Shown: positions 1 to 8,975 of the stretch, one piece after another
How the letters are laid out: the number at the start of each line of letters is the position of its first letter
Numbering within the stretch: the stretch's first letter is position 1
Assembly: GCA_035645115.1 (NCBI GenBank)
Contig: DASQNF010000113.1
Location: forward strand, 1-24,484
DNA: 24,484 nt
Direction: 5' to 3'
Source of the DNA: JACVRW01 sp035645115
GTDB lineage: Bacteria; Actinomycetota; Thermoleophilia; Solirubrobacterales; Thermoleophilaceae
The notes under the pieces: model-generated
Database searches by the model: none
The model's input: only the letters and a program-made list of their open reading frames with translations
Told to the model about the DNA's origin: nothing
Translations under genes and position numbers: made by a program

Positions 1-1239
1 TTGAGCACCAAGGACCGCAGCCGGCTGCGCGACGAGGCCTACGAGGTGGAGCTCGACGACCGCGAGCTCGAGGACCGCGATCCCGCCGGCGGCCCGCTGC
101 TCGACGACGAGGGCGACAGGGACGTCGGGCGCATCCAGGCGCTGCTCGGGGACCGGCGCAAGCTCACCAGCGGGGCGCTGCTGGTGGTCCTGCTGGTGGT
201 GGTCATCTACGTGCTGATCCCGAAGCTCGTGGGCGCGGAGGAGGCGGTCGAGAAGCTCGACGAGGGTGTCTGGTACTGGGTGGTGATCGCGATCGGCTTC
301 AACGCCGTGGCGTTCGCCGCCTACGTCGCCCTCTTCCGGGGGGTGCTCTCCGGCACCCGAGACGACGATCTAAACCGCCGCCTCGACCTGAAGGCCTCGT
401 ACCAGATCACCATGGCGGGGCTCGCGGCCACGCGCATCTTCTCCGCCGGCGGGGCGGGCGGCATCGTGCTCACCTACTGGGCGCTGCGCAAGGCGGGAAT
501 GCCGAGGCGCCGCTCGGCCTGCCGCATGGTCGCCTTCCTCGTGCTCACGTACGTGGTCTACATGGCCGCGCTCGTGATCTTCGGGATCCTGCTGCGCGCG
601 GGAGTCCTGCCCGGCGCGGCGCCAATCGGCGGCACGATCGTGCCGGCGGCGCTGGCGGCCGGCGTGATGGCGCTGTTCGGGGTGATCGCGCTGATCCCAC
701 AGGACTTCGAGCGGCGCATCATCTCGTTCGCCGGCGGCTATCGGCGGGTGCGTTACCTCCAGCGGCTCGCGAAGGGTCCGGCCACGGTGGCCACCGGCGT
801 GCGGACGGCGATCGCCTACCTGCGCCACCCGAGCCGCGGCGCGCTCGCCGTGGGGGGCGCCGTGGGCTTCTGGGGCGCGAACATCGGCGTGCTCTGGGCG
901 AGCTTCGAGGCGTTCGGGGGCGACGTGCCGGTCGCCGTCCTCGTGCAGGGCTTCTTCGTGGGCATGGCGGCCAACCTGATCCCCTCGCCCGCGGGAGGGG
1001 TCGGATCGGTGGACGCCGGCATGATCTTCGCCTTCGACGTGCTGTTCGGCCTGCCGAGCGCCATCGTGTTCCCGGCGGTCCTCACCTACCGGGTGATCGC
1101 GTTCTGGCTGCCGATCCCGCCCGGCATAGTCGCGTTCTTCCAGCTTCGCCGAACGGTTGTCCGCTGGGAGCGCGAGCGCGAGCAGCGGCCCGGCGCCGTG
1201 GTGGCGGCCGCCACTACACTTCAGAAAGTAAAGTCATGA
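1..1239 (+). CDS. YbhN/UPF0104-type flippase-like integral membrane protein
   Basis: Reads as a 412-residue polytopic membrane protein of the lysylphosphatidylglycerol-synthase transmembrane-domain (YbhN/UPF0104) family. These proteins sit in the cytoplasmic membrane and are thought to move or modify lipids; the substrate cannot be told from sequence. The first ~50 residues are highly charged and probably cytoplasmic. Hydrophobic segments follow at about 56-76, 91-113, 175-200, 208-230, 280-303 and 310-385. The glycine/proline-rich stretch near residues 330-343 (SPAGGVGSVDAG) matches the family's conserved loop. The TTG at base 1 is the first available start in the window, so an upstream start cannot be excluded. 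The stop overlaps the trxB start in an ATGA arrangement, suggesting one transcript. No catalytic LPG-synthase domain is fused to it. Confidence 0.8.
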   Translation: MSTKDRSRLRDEAYEVELDDRELEDRDPAGGPLLDDEGDRDVGRIQALLGDRRKLTSGALLVVLLVVVIYVLIPKLVGAEEAVEKLDEGVWYWVVIAIGFNAVAFAAYVALFRGVLSGTRDDDLNRRLDLKASYQITMAGLAATRIFSAGGAGGIVLTYWALRKAGMPRRRSACRMVAFLVLTYVVYMAALVIFGILLRAGVLPGAAPIGGTIVPAALAAGVMALFGVIALIPQDFERRIISFAGGYRRVRYLQRLAKGPATVATGVRTAIAYLRHPSRGALAVGGAVGFWGANIGVLWASFEAFGGDVPVAVLVQGFFVGMAANLIPSPAGGVGSVDAGMIFAFDVLFGLPSAIVFPAVLTYRVIAFWLPIPPGIVAFFQLRRTVVRWEREREQRPGAVVAAATTLQKVKS

Positions 1240-2258
1240 GCACCCAGGTAAAGGACATCGAGAACGTCGTCATCGTCGGCAGCGGCCCGGCCGGCTACAC
1301 GGCCGCGCTCTACACCTCGCGCGCCGACCTCGAGCCGCTGGTGGTGGAGGGCTTCGCCTGGGGCGGGCTGCTCCAGCAGACCACCGACGTCGAGAACTAT
1401 CCCGGCTACCCCGAGGGCGTGATGGGGCCGGAGATGATGCAGCAGTTCCGCGACCAGGCCGAGCGCTTCGGCACGCGCTTCATCACCGACGACGCCACCG
1501 CCCTGGAGCTCTCGAGCGAGCCCGGCGCCCCGCACACCGTGCACGTCGGCGGCGAGCGGATCAGTACGCGGGCGGTGATCCTCGCCATGGGCGCCGAGCC
1601 CAAGAAGCTCGGCGTTCCGGGTGAGGAGGAGCTCGCGGCCCGCGGGGTCTCCTACTGCGCCACCTGCGACGCCGCCTTCTTCCGCGGCGCCGACACCGTG
1701 GTTGTGGGCGGCGGCGACACCGCGATGGAGGACGCGACCTTCCTGGCGAAGTTCGCGGGCAAGGTCTCGATCATCCACCGGCGCCCCGAGTTCCGCGCCT
1801 CGGCGATCATGCTCGAGCGCGCACGCAGCTCCGACAACATCGAGCTGGTGACGCCGTACGTCGTCGATCGCTTCGAGGCCGGCGAGAACGGCTCGCTCGG
1901 CAAGGCCGTGCTGGAGCACGTCGAGGACGGCCTTACCAGGGAGCTGCCGGTGACCGGCGCCTTCATCGCGATCGGACACCGCCCGAACTCGCAGCTGGTG
2001 GACGGCCAGCTCGACCTCGACGACGAGGGCTACGTGCTGGTCGAGGGGCGCTCCACGCGCACCAAGCTGCCCGGCGTTTTCGCGGCCGGCGATCTCACCG
2101 ACCGGGTCTACCGCCAGGCGGTTACCGCGGCCGGCACCGGCTGCATGGCCGCGCTCGACGCAGAGGCCTACCTGCGCGACACCCCGATCGACGCCGAGGC
2201 CCACTGGGCCGGCGCGCCGGAGCGGGTCGAGGCGGCGGCCGAGTCCGCCGCTTCCTGA
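1236..2258 (+). CDS. trxB: Thioredoxin-disulfide reductase
   Basis: A 340-residue cytosolic flavoprotein that moves electrons from NADPH through FAD to oxidised thioredoxin. The N-terminal FAD-binding glycine motif VGSGPAG lies at about residues 14-20. The redox-active CATC pair is C141/C144, a second glycine motif (VVGGGDTAMEDA) for NADPH starts near 156, and the C-terminal FAD motif GVFAAGDLTD is present. Length is slightly over the usual 310-330 because of an alanine/glutamate-rich tail after about residue 310. ATG overlaps the previous stop (ATGA). A TACACT hexamer at 1215-1220 lies 15 nt before the start and could give extra transcription, but this is weak. No thioredoxin gene (trxA) follows, unlike many actinobacteria; the next gene is a flavin oxidase. 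Confidence 0.96.
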   Translation: MSTQVKDIENVVIVGSGPAGYTAALYTSRADLEPLVVEGFAWGGLLQQTTDVENYPGYPEGVMGPEMMQQFRDQAERFGTRFITDDATALELSSEPGAPHTVHVGGERISTRAVILAMGAEPKKLGVPGEEELAARGVSYCATCDAAFFRGADTVVVGGGDTAMEDATFLAKFAGKVSIIHRRPEFRASAIMLERARSSDNIELVTPYVVDRFEAGENGSLGKAVLEHVEDGLTRELPVTGAFIAIGHRPNSQLVDGQLDLDDEGYVLVEGRSTRTKLPGVFAAGDLTDRVYRQAVTAAGTGCMAALDAEAYLRDTPIDAEAHWAGAPERVEAAAESAAS

Positions 2259-2261
2259 CGC

Positions 2262-3542
2262 TTGCCCGAACGCTGGGTCAACTGGGCCCGGGACCAGCGC
2301 TGCGCGCCCGCGCGGCTCGTGCGACCGGCCGATGAGGGCGAGCTCGTGCAGGCGCTGGCGGGCGCTGGCCGGGTAAAGGTCGCCGGCTCGGGGCACTCGT
2401 TCACCGACATCGCCTGCACCGACGGCGTGCTCGTGGACATGCGGGCCATGCGGCGGGTGCTGGAGGTGGATGGCCACGAGGTGACCGTCGAGGCGGGCAT
2501 CACGCTGCGCGAGCTGGGCGCGCAGCTGCGCGCCCGCGGGCTCGCGATGGAGAACCAGGGCGACGTGGACCCCCAGACGCTGGCCGGAGCGCTTGCAACA
2601 GCCACCCACGGCACCGGCGGGCGCTTCGGCAACCTCTCCTCGCGGGTGACCGGCGTCCGGCTCGTGGGCGGCGACGGCGAGCTGCATGAGCTGCGCGAGG
2701 GTCGCGAGCTGCGCGCCGCGCGGGTGTCGCTCGGCGCCCTCGGCGCGATCTCGGCGGTGACCCTCGGCTGCGTTCCGGCCTTCACGGTCCACCGGCTCGA
2801 CGAGCCGCGCCCGCTCGACGACGTGCTGCCGCGGTTGGACGAGCTGGTGGACTCGAACGACCACTGGGAGGCGTTCGTGATGCCCTACACGCGCCGGGCG
2901 CTCACGCTCAGCTCGGAGCGAACCGATCGCGAGCCGCGCCCGCCCGGCCGTGTGCAGGCCTTCGCGCGAGACGTGCTGCTCGAGAACGCCGTGCTCGGGC
3001 TGTTCTGCCGGGCGGGCCGCGTCGCCCCTGCGCTGATCCCGTGGCTCAACCGACGCCTCGCCTCGCTGCTCGGGCGCGCGGAGCAGCTCGACGCGAGCAA
3101 CCGCGTGTACGCGAACACCCGGCTGGTGCGCTTCACGGAGATGGAGTACGCGATCCCTCGCGAGCGGGCGGCCGAGGCGCTCGAGCGCGTGCTCGCGACG
3201 GTCGAGCGGCGGCGCCTGCCGGTGGGCTTCCCGATCGAGCTGCGCGTGGTTGCGCCCGACGACGCGCTGCTCTCCACCGCCTACGAGCGCCCGACGGCGT
3301 ACATCGCGGTGCATCAGTATCGAGGCATGGAGTTCGAGTCCTACTTCCGCGCGGTCGAGGCGATCATGGACGACTACGGCGGGCGCCCGCACTGGGGCAA
3401 GCGCCATTACCAGACGGCGGCCACGCTCGCGCCCCGCTATCCCGAGTGGGGACGCTTCGCGGAGCTGCGCCGGCGCTTCGACCCGGAGGGGCGCTTCGAG
3501 AACGACTACCTGCGCCGCGTGCTCGGCCCGGTGGCGGCATGA
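2262..3542 (+). CDS. FAD-linked oxidase of the aldonolactone/alditol oxidase type
   Basis: A 426-residue flavoprotein resembling D-arabinono-1,4-lactone and L-gulono-1,4-lactone oxidases, which oxidise a sugar lactone or alditol with O2. The N-terminal WVNWARDQRC block and the FAD-binding PCMH domain (about 15-180) are typical. H45 in the GSGHSF motif is the usual site of covalent flavin attachment. The C-terminal ALO domain ends with HWGKRHY, a signature containing a catalytic lysine, followed by the RFDPEGRFEND block. The TTG start, three bases after the trxB stop, gives the expected N-terminus. The exact substrate (lactone, alditol or other polyol) cannot be assigned. The stop overlaps the next start in ATGA. 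Confidence 0.88.
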   Translation: MPERWVNWARDQRCAPARLVRPADEGELVQALAGAGRVKVAGSGHSFTDIACTDGVLVDMRAMRRVLEVDGHEVTVEAGITLRELGAQLRARGLAMENQGDVDPQTLAGALATATHGTGGRFGNLSSRVTGVRLVGGDGELHELREGRELRAARVSLGALGAISAVTLGCVPAFTVHRLDEPRPLDDVLPRLDELVDSNDHWEAFVMPYTRRALTLSSERTDREPRPPGRVQAFARDVLLENAVLGLFCRAGRVAPALIPWLNRRLASLLGRAEQLDASNRVYANTRLVRFTEMEYAIPRERAAEALERVLATVERRRLPVGFPIELRVVAPDDALLSTAYERPTAYIAVHQYRGMEFESYFRAVEAIMDDYGGRPHWGKRHYQTAATLAPRYPEWGRFAELRRRFDPEGRFENDYLRRVLGPVAA

Positions 3543-4243
3543 GGGCCACTCTCTACGGGATCCCGGGCTCGCATGCGGTGCGCACGGCCGGGCTGATGCT
3601 CGAGGCCAAGGGCGTGGAGCACGAGCGCGTGGACCTGCAGCCCGGAGTCCATCGGGTGCTGGTGCGGCTCAAGGGCTTCAAGGGCGACCGCGTGCCGGCT
3701 GTGCTGTTCGAGGACGGCCGGCGCGCCCAGGGGACCCGGGAGCTGCCGCGGGTGCTCGACGAGCTCGTGCCGAGTCCGCGGCTCCTGCCCGACGATCCGC
3801 GCGTGCTCGAGGCCGAGCGCTGGGCGGACGAGGTGCTGCAGCAGTGGGCGCGGCGCATGGTGGCCACGACGGGAGCCCGCGATCCGGACGCGCTCAGCGG
3901 CCGCGGCGGGGAGGGGCGCCTCGGGGCGCTGCTCGCGCGCAGCGACCGCCGGCGCCGCTACGTCACGCGCATGGTGCTGCTCGCGTTCAGGGTGTCCCCC
4001 CAGCAGAAGCGCGAGGACCGCGAGCGGACCGGGGACGTCCTCGACCGCATCGACGCCTGGATCGCGGAGGGCGTGCTCGACGGCGAGGCGCTCCACGCCG
4101 CGGACTACGCCGTGGCATCGAGCCTGGCGCTTGTGGAATACATCGTCGCCCTGCGCCCCGAGCTCGCGCGGCGGCCGCTCTACCGGCTGCTCGAGCGGGT
4201 GCTCCCCGCCGAGAGGGAGGCCGACGGCCGGCGAGCTGGATAG
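3539..4243 (+). CDS. Glutathione-S-transferase-like protein
   Basis: A 234-residue protein with a GST-like plan: an N-terminal thioredoxin-fold half (about 1-75) opening with TLYGIPGSHAVR, then an alpha-helical C-terminal half. S11 falls where many bacterial GSTs have Ser or Cys. The V-P-A-V segment near residue 58 looks like the cis-proline loop. I chose the ATG at 3539 because it overlaps the oxidase stop (ATGA) and starts the recognisable domain; the frame is open further upstream, but that part only shadows the oxidase gene. Actinobacteria generally lack glutathione, so a different thiol or a non-catalytic role is possible. Its position after trxB and a flavin oxidase suggests a redox or detoxification setting, which is inference. 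Confidence 0.75.
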   Translation: MRATLYGIPGSHAVRTAGLMLEAKGVEHERVDLQPGVHRVLVRLKGFKGDRVPAVLFEDGRRAQGTRELPRVLDELVPSPRLLPDDPRVLEAERWADEVLQQWARRMVATTGARDPDALSGRGGEGRLGALLARSDRRRRYVTRMVLLAFRVSPQQKREDRERTGDVLDRIDAWIAEGVLDGEALHAADYAVASSLALVEYIVALRPELARRPLYRLLERVLPAEREADGRRAG

Positions 4244-4258
4244 CTAGGCGGCGCCGGG

Positions 4259-4282
4259 GCCCGGCGGGCCGGTTGGCCGGGC
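4259..4282. terminator. GC-rich inverted repeat between convergent genes
   Basis: GCCCGGC (4259-4265) is repeated in inverse as GCCGGGC (4276-4282) around a 10-nt loop. A competing outer pairing GCGCC/GGCGC spans 4251-4284. It fills the 41-bp gap between the GST-like gene and the convergent sulfatase. There is no T tract on either side, so a bidirectional terminator role is only suggested by position. Confidence 0.35.
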
Positions 4283-4284
4283 GC

Positions 4285-5889
4285 TCAGCGGCGACAGCCG
4301 AGCGGCAGTCGCCGGTCGAGCGTGAGCACTCGCCCGTCCACCGTCCGCACCCGCGAGCGCAGCCGCCGCCCGGCCACCCGCGCGCCGAAGGGCGCGAGCG
4401 GGTCGCTCGCGCGCAGCGCGCTCCTGAAGCTGACGTGCTCGATCCCGGCGCCCGCCACGCGGGCGCGGCAGCCGCGCAGCACCAGCCGCAGCTCCGGTCG
4501 GGCGCGGCAGTCACGGCCGGCGCAGTCCGCGAGCGCCGCCAGCCGCGCGTCGAGCTCGGCCTGGATCGTCGCGTGGCGGGGGTCGGCGTGCAGGCTCTCG
4601 AGCTGGTGCGGGTCGCGCTCGAGGTCGTACAGCTCGCGCTCGCCGTTCGCATGGCGCGCATACACGTAGCGGTAGGTGCGCAGCGCGTCGAACGCCGGCT
4701 GGTTCAGACCGGCGGCGCCCTCCACGAGCAGGTCTCGGCCCCACTCGAGTCCGGGGTCCTCGAGCAGCGGGAAAAGCGAGCGCCCGTCCTGCGGCCTGCC
4801 GGGCACCGCCCCCGCGGCGTCGAGGATCGTGGGCGCGAGGTCCGCGTTCGTCACGAGCTGGCGGCGCCTGGCGCCCGCCGGCACGCCCGGGCCGCGCATC
4901 ACGAGCGGCACCCGGATCGAGGGCTCGTACACGAGCACCTTGCCGTTCTGGACCCTGTGCTCGCCGTAGAAGAAGCCGTTGTCCGAGGTGAACACGATCA
5001 GCGTGCGCTCGAGCTCCCCCTCCGTGCGCAGGGCCGCCACGATCGCCGCGATCCCCTCGTCCACCGCGAGCAGCGACTCGAGTCCCTGGCGGTAGTTCTC
5101 CTCGATCGCCGCCCGGCGCTCGGCGCCGATCGGCGGACGGCTGCGGATGAAGCTCGGCTTGTCGGACACGTCGGGCTCGTCGATCGCGGGGCCGCCCGGC
5201 AGCCGGGCGTGGGCGAAGCGGTCGCGGTGGCGCGGCGCCGGCGAGGGCGTGGCCAGCCCGCGAGGGTCGTCGGGATCGCCCGGAGCGCCGCTGTGCGGCG
5301 CGAGGAACGCGACCGACAGGAAGAACGGCGTCCGTGTCTCGCCCATGCGCTCAACCACGGATACGGCGCGTGCGGCGTAGTCGTCGGTGGAGTAGCCCCC
5401 GTAGGTGTTGAGAGCGCCGTTCTCGTTGAGCGTGTAGCCGGTGAAGCGGTAGGTGGAGGGGTCCACCGATGCGTACCACTCGTCCCAGCCCGGTGGCACC
5501 TCGGTGGGCGAGCGGATGCCGTAGCGGTTGAGGAACTTGCCGACGTGGACCGTGTGGTAGCCCGCGCGCTGGAGCCAGACCGGCAGCCACTCGCGTTTTC
5601 CGAGGCGGAAGTAGCCGCCGTCCGGGGGGTCGTTGTCGAGCACGCCGTGGTTGTGCGAGTACTGCCCCGTCAGGAAGGTGGCCCGCGACGGGCAGCAGAG
5701 CGCGTTGGACACGAACGAGCGGTCGAAGGTGGTGCCGGCCTCCACGAGCTCGGTGCGCAGCGCCGGCATCACTCGGGTGGACTCCATCGTCTGGTCGTCG
5801 GTCATCAGCACGATCACGTTCGGGCGCTCGGCGGACGCCACCGGGGCGATCACCAGCGACGCGGCGGCCAGCAGCGTCGCGCCGATCAC
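4285..5889 (-). CDS. Secreted type I (formylglycine) sulfatase, copy 1
   Basis: A 534-residue sulfatase that would hydrolyse sulfate esters outside the membrane. Residues 1-20 form a signal peptide ending A-S-A. The metal-binding MTDDQT lies at 29-34. The formylglycine motif C65-C66-P-S-R ...L-T-G is the cysteine type, needing a formylglycine-generating enzyme that is not in this window. Further family blocks are HVGKFLNRYG and SDNGFFYGEH. After the catalytic and C-terminal sulfatase domains comes a tail (about 450-534) with four cysteines (456, 461, 474, 532) matching the tail of the adjacent sulfatase. Its ATG overlaps the stop of the upstream sulfatase by four bases, so the two are probably co-translated. 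The two proteins look like a tandem duplication. The substrate is unknown; heparan or N-sulfoglucosamine-like assignments would be guesses. Confidence 0.92.
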   Translation of the reverse strand: MIGATLLAAASLVIAPVASAERPNVIVLMTDDQTMESTRVMPALRTELVEAGTTFDRSFVSNALCCPSRATFLTGQYSHNHGVLDNDPPDGGYFRLGKREWLPVWLQRAGYHTVHVGKFLNRYGIRSPTEVPPGWDEWYASVDPSTYRFTGYTLNENGALNTYGGYSTDDYAARAVSVVERMGETRTPFFLSVAFLAPHSGAPGDPDDPRGLATPSPAPRHRDRFAHARLPGGPAIDEPDVSDKPSFIRSRPPIGAERRAAIEENYRQGLESLLAVDEGIAAIVAALRTEGELERTLIVFTSDNGFFYGEHRVQNGKVLVYEPSIRVPLVMRGPGVPAGARRRQLVTNADLAPTILDAAGAVPGRPQDGRSLFPLLEDPGLEWGRDLLVEGAAGLNQPAFDALRTYRYVYARHANGERELYDLERDPHQLESLHADPRHATIQAELDARLAALADCAGRDCRARPELRLVLRGCRARVAGAGIEHVSFRSALRASDPLAPFGARVAGRRLRSRVRTVDGRVLTLDRRLPLGCRR

Positions 5890-7622
5890 CGGCAGGCGCG
5901 CAGGGTGCGATCGAGCGTGTAGCGCCTGCCGTCCTCGGTCTCGGCGCGCACTCTCAGGCGGAAGGGTCCCCGGCGCCGGAGTGCGCGCGGAGATATCCGC
6001 TCCACGAGCGCCGGCGGACGCCCGCGGTCGAGCAGGTCGAAGCCCACTCGACCGACCACGCGGCGGCCCACGAGCACGTCGGCGCTGAGCGGGCGGTCGC
6101 GCTCAAAGCCGCGCACGATCACGCTGAGGCCCTGTGCGCGCCTGACGCAGCCGCGCACGGGGCGTCCCTCGGAGCGCAGCCGCAGCGCCAGCCGGGGGCG
6201 GGTGTGGCAGATCGCCCCGGCGCAGCGCTTGAGCGTGCGCAGCCGCAGGGCGAGGTCGCGCTGCACCTTGCGGTAGCGCTCCTGGCCGTCCACGCTTTCG
6301 AGCTGGAAGGGATCCTCGATCAGGTCGTACAGCTCGTACTCGCCGGTGGTGCGGTGCTCCACGTACAGGAAGCGGTAGGTGCGGATGCCGCGGTAGGTGG
6401 GCACCCCGTTCGCGCCGTTGCCGTTCTCGATCAGGATGTCGCGTCCCGGCTCGGCGCCGGGGTCGGCGAGCAGCTGGAGCAGCGAGCGGCCGTCGAGCAG
6501 CCGGTTCGGCGGCACGTCGGCGGCGTCGAGGATCGTCGAGGGAACGTCGACGTTGGCGGCGAGCCGACCGTCCGAACGCCCGCGCGGGACGCCGGGACCG
6601 CGCAGCAGCAGCGGGATGCGCACCGACGGCTCGTAGGGCAGCACCTTCTCCGCCAGCGCACGGTGCTCGCCGTGCATGAAGCCGTTATCCGACAAGTAGA
6701 CGATCAGCGTGTTCTCGAGCTCGCCCGAGCGGCGCAGGGCCTCCACGATCTGGCCGACGCCCTCGTCCACCGCGAGCAGGCTCTCGAGCTCCTGGCGCCA
6801 GTTTTCCTCGATGCCGGCGATCCGCTCGGGCGTGAAGCGCGGGCGGTCGGCCACCACCTGCGGCTTGTCGTACATGTTGCGCTCGTTGAAATTCGGAGCG
6901 CGCGGCATCGCATAGCCGGCGAAGGCGTCGCGGTGGCGGGGGGCCGGCGACGGGGTGCCGGGGCTCAGCGGATCGTCGATGTCCCGCGGGCCGCCGCGGT
7001 GGGGAGCCACGTACCAGAGCGAGAGGAAGAACGGATCTGGCGAGGGGGCCGCCTGGTCGATCAGCTCGACTGCACGGCGGGTGTGGAAGTCGGTCAGGTA
7101 CTCGTCGGGGCGCTCCGGGCGCGGATAGGAGCGCAGCACGCCGTTCTCGTTCACGCGCCAGGAGGAGTAGTTGAACGCCGCCGAGTGGGGGTTCGCGTGC
7201 CAGTCGCTCCAGCCGGGCGGTATGCCGTGGACCATCTCGTAGCCGTTGAGGTAGCGGCCCACGTGCATGGTCCGGTAGCCCGCCGACTGCAGCCAGACCG
7301 GCAGGGTGTTCGTGTGGTCGAGCGCGTCGTGCCCACCGAACGGCCCGGCGTTGTGCAGCACCCCGTGGTTGTGGGCGTACTGGCCCGTAAGGTTCGTGGC
7401 GCGCGCCGGGCAGCACAGCGGGAAGCTCGCGATCGCCTGCTCGAAGTGGGTGCCCTCGGCGGCAATCAGGCCGTTCAGCTGTGGCATCGCCGGCACCGAT
7501 GCGGCCGTCTGGTCGTCGGTCATGATCACGACCACGTTCGGGCGCGGGTCCTGCGCCTGGGCGGGCGCGGGGGCGAGCGCCAGCGCCAGCAGGGCGGCGA
7601 CGATCAGCGGAGCCCGGAGCAC
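5886..7622 (-). CDS. Secreted type I (formylglycine) sulfatase, copy 2
   Basis: A 578-residue paralogue of the next gene. A signal peptide ends about residue 23 (A-Q-A). Metal-binding MTDDQT is at 34-39 and the formylglycine cassette C70-C71-P-A-R with N-L-T-G follows. HVGRYLNGYE and SDNGFMHGEH correspond to the blocks in copy 1. The C-terminal tail carries C467, C472, C492 and C577, spaced like those of copy 1 but in a longer tail. The GTG start at 7622 has a modest Shine-Dalgarno (GAAGG, 4 nt away). It lies 45 bp after the deaminase gene on the same strand, so it could be part of one transcript with it. Export makes scavenging of sulfated sugars or remodelling of surface glycans likely, but the target is not identifiable. 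Confidence 0.92.
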   Translation of the reverse strand: MLRAPLIVAALLALALAPAPAQAQDPRPNVVVIMTDDQTAASVPAMPQLNGLIAAEGTHFEQAIASFPLCCPARATNLTGQYAHNHGVLHNAGPFGGHDALDHTNTLPVWLQSAGYRTMHVGRYLNGYEMVHGIPPGWSDWHANPHSAAFNYSSWRVNENGVLRSYPRPERPDEYLTDFHTRRAVELIDQAAPSPDPFFLSLWYVAPHRGGPRDIDDPLSPGTPSPAPRHRDAFAGYAMPRAPNFNERNMYDKPQVVADRPRFTPERIAGIEENWRQELESLLAVDEGVGQIVEALRRSGELENTLIVYLSDNGFMHGEHRALAEKVLPYEPSVRIPLLLRGPGVPRGRSDGRLAANVDVPSTILDAADVPPNRLLDGRSLLQLLADPGAEPGRDILIENGNGANGVPTYRGIRTYRFLYVEHRTTGEYELYDLIEDPFQLESVDGQERYRKVQRDLALRLRTLKRCAGAICHTRPRLALRLRSEGRPVRGCVRRAQGLSVIVRGFERDRPLSADVLVGRRVVGRVGFDLLDRGRPPALVERISPRALRRRGPFRLRVRAETEDGRRYTLDRTLRACR

Positions 7623-7667
7623 CTGGCCTTCAACACCCGTTTGGGGGCGGGGTTGCGGGTAGGCCGG

Positions 7668-8969
7668 CTAGATCTCGCAGCGCGCCTCGCCGCGGTAGGT
7701 CGGCACCTCGTCGACGATCTCGTCGCCGCTCACGAGGTACAGGCTGTGGAAGCGCTCGCACAGCTCCCCGGCCTTGGCGTGGCGCATGTAGACCCTGTCG
7801 CCGACGCGCAGGCCGGCGGCGGCCGCTCCCGTGACCGGGGTCTGGACCTCGCCGGCGCCCTCGAGCGGGTCGAGCCGCAGGCCGCGCGGGAGGTGGGGAG
7901 CGGGCAGCCTGTCCCTGCCGGCGGCGCCCGAGGCCGGGTAGCCCCCGCCCAGGAGGGTCGCCACGCTGCCGCTCGGCCGGCGCACGACCGGAATGGCGAA
8001 CATCGCGGCGGGCGTCAGCCGGAACGCCGCGTAGCGGTCGAACAGGGTGGGGGCGAAGAAACCCGAGCCGGCCGTGATCTCCGTGACCACGGGCTCCGCC
8101 CGGGTGGAATGGATGCTGCCCGTGCCGCCGCCGTTCACGATCGGCAGCGGCGCGAGCTCGCGCACCGCGGCCACCACCGCCGCCCGGCGCTCCGCGATCT
8201 CGGCCGCCGAGCGGCGCTTCATGGCGCGGATCAGCGGTTGCTTGGCGCGCTGCCCGAGCGGGTGGTCGCCCAGACCCGCGATGTGCGCCTCGTAGCCCAT
8301 CAGCGCGGAGAGCTCGAAGCGCTGCCGGCGCACGATCTCGCCCGCGAGCGCGCGCGCCTGCTCCGGCGTGCGCACCGGTGAGCGCTTGGCGCCGACCTTG
8401 ACTCGCCCGCCGAGCGGCCACCAGCTCGTGTCGAGCTCGATGCAGACGCGGATGCGCCCCCCGCCGTCGCCGCTCGGGCCCGGGGCGTCGCCCACCCGCA
8501 GCGCCCGCTCGATGTAGTCGAGCTGCTCCGCCGAGTCGACCATCACGATCGGCGCCCCCTCCGGGTCGAGGCGGGCGAGCTCGGCGAGCGCCGCGCGGTC
8601 CGCGGTCGGGTAGGCGAGCAGCAGGTCGCGGAAGCCGTGGCCGTGCAGCCAGAGCGACTCCGTCAGCGTGAACGTCATCAGGCCGCGGAAGCCGCCCTGT
8701 TCGCTCGCTGCGGGATCGCCGGCAGGCGCGCCGCGCCGCCCGGGCGCATCCGGATCGAGGATCGCCTCGAGCAGCGGCCGGCAGCGCACCGACTTGCTCG
8801 CCACCCGGATCGGCGTGCCGCGCGCACGGCCGAGCATCTCGCGCGCGTTCGACCAGAGCGCGTCCAGGTCCACGAACGCGAACGGGGCGTCGAGGCCCGC
8901 GAAGATCGCCTCGAGCTCCTCGTAGCTGCGCTCGCGGGCGAGCGCCCGCGTGGCTTCGGTCACGCCCAC
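7668..8969 (-). CDS. PLP-dependent amino-acid deaminase/aldolase (alanine-racemase N-terminal fold)
   Basis: A 433-residue protein of the D-threonine aldolase/amino-acid deaminase group (alanine-racemase-like TIM barrel binding pyridoxal phosphate). The opening AGLDAPFAFVDLDAL is typical, and K59 in VASKSVR is the predicted Schiff-base lysine. A barrel with glycine loop NGGGTGS and a C-terminal beta domain with RFHSLYL follow; this domain carries the metal site in D-threonine aldolases. I start at GTG 8969 because GATAAT lies 6 nt upstream, matching the leaderless pattern seen elsewhere here, and homology begins soon after. Alternatives are GTG 8963 and an ATG at 9041 that overlaps the PHP gene stop (457 residues), whose extra 24 residues look non-conserved. 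The exact substrate (D-threonine, D-serine or other hydroxy amino acid) is not resolved. Confidence 0.85.
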   Translation of the reverse strand: MGVTEATRALARERSYEELEAIFAGLDAPFAFVDLDALWSNAREMLGRARGTPIRVASKSVRCRPLLEAILDPDAPGRRGAPAGDPAASEQGGFRGLMTFTLTESLWLHGHGFRDLLLAYPTADRAALAELARLDPEGAPIVMVDSAEQLDYIERALRVGDAPGPSGDGGGRIRVCIELDTSWWPLGGRVKVGAKRSPVRTPEQARALAGEIVRRQRFELSALMGYEAHIAGLGDHPLGQRAKQPLIRAMKRRSAAEIAERRAAVVAAVRELAPLPIVNGGGTGSIHSTRAEPVVTEITAGSGFFAPTLFDRYAAFRLTPAAMFAIPVVRRPSGSVATLLGGGYPASGAAGRDRLPAPHLPRGLRLDPLEGAGEVQTPVTGAAAAGLRVGDRVYMRHAKAGELCERFHSLYLVSGDEIVDEVPTYRGEARCEI

Positions 8970-8975
8970 GCGAGC

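Noticed and set aside
1221..3407. Long minus-strand open frame (728 codons) opposite trxB and the oxidase
   Set aside because: It is antisense to two well-supported genes, and its translation is Arg/His/Gly/Ala-rich without any domain, as expected from complements of GC-rich coding DNA.
3250..5922. Plus-strand open frame of 890 codons over the GST-like and sulfatase genes
   Set aside because: It covers recognisable genes in other frames and strands, and the product is low-complexity Arg/Ala with no family pattern.
6204..8381. Plus-strand open frame of 725 codons opposite the second sulfatase and the deaminase
   Set aside because: Complement of clear genes with catalytic motifs; the translation has no domain.
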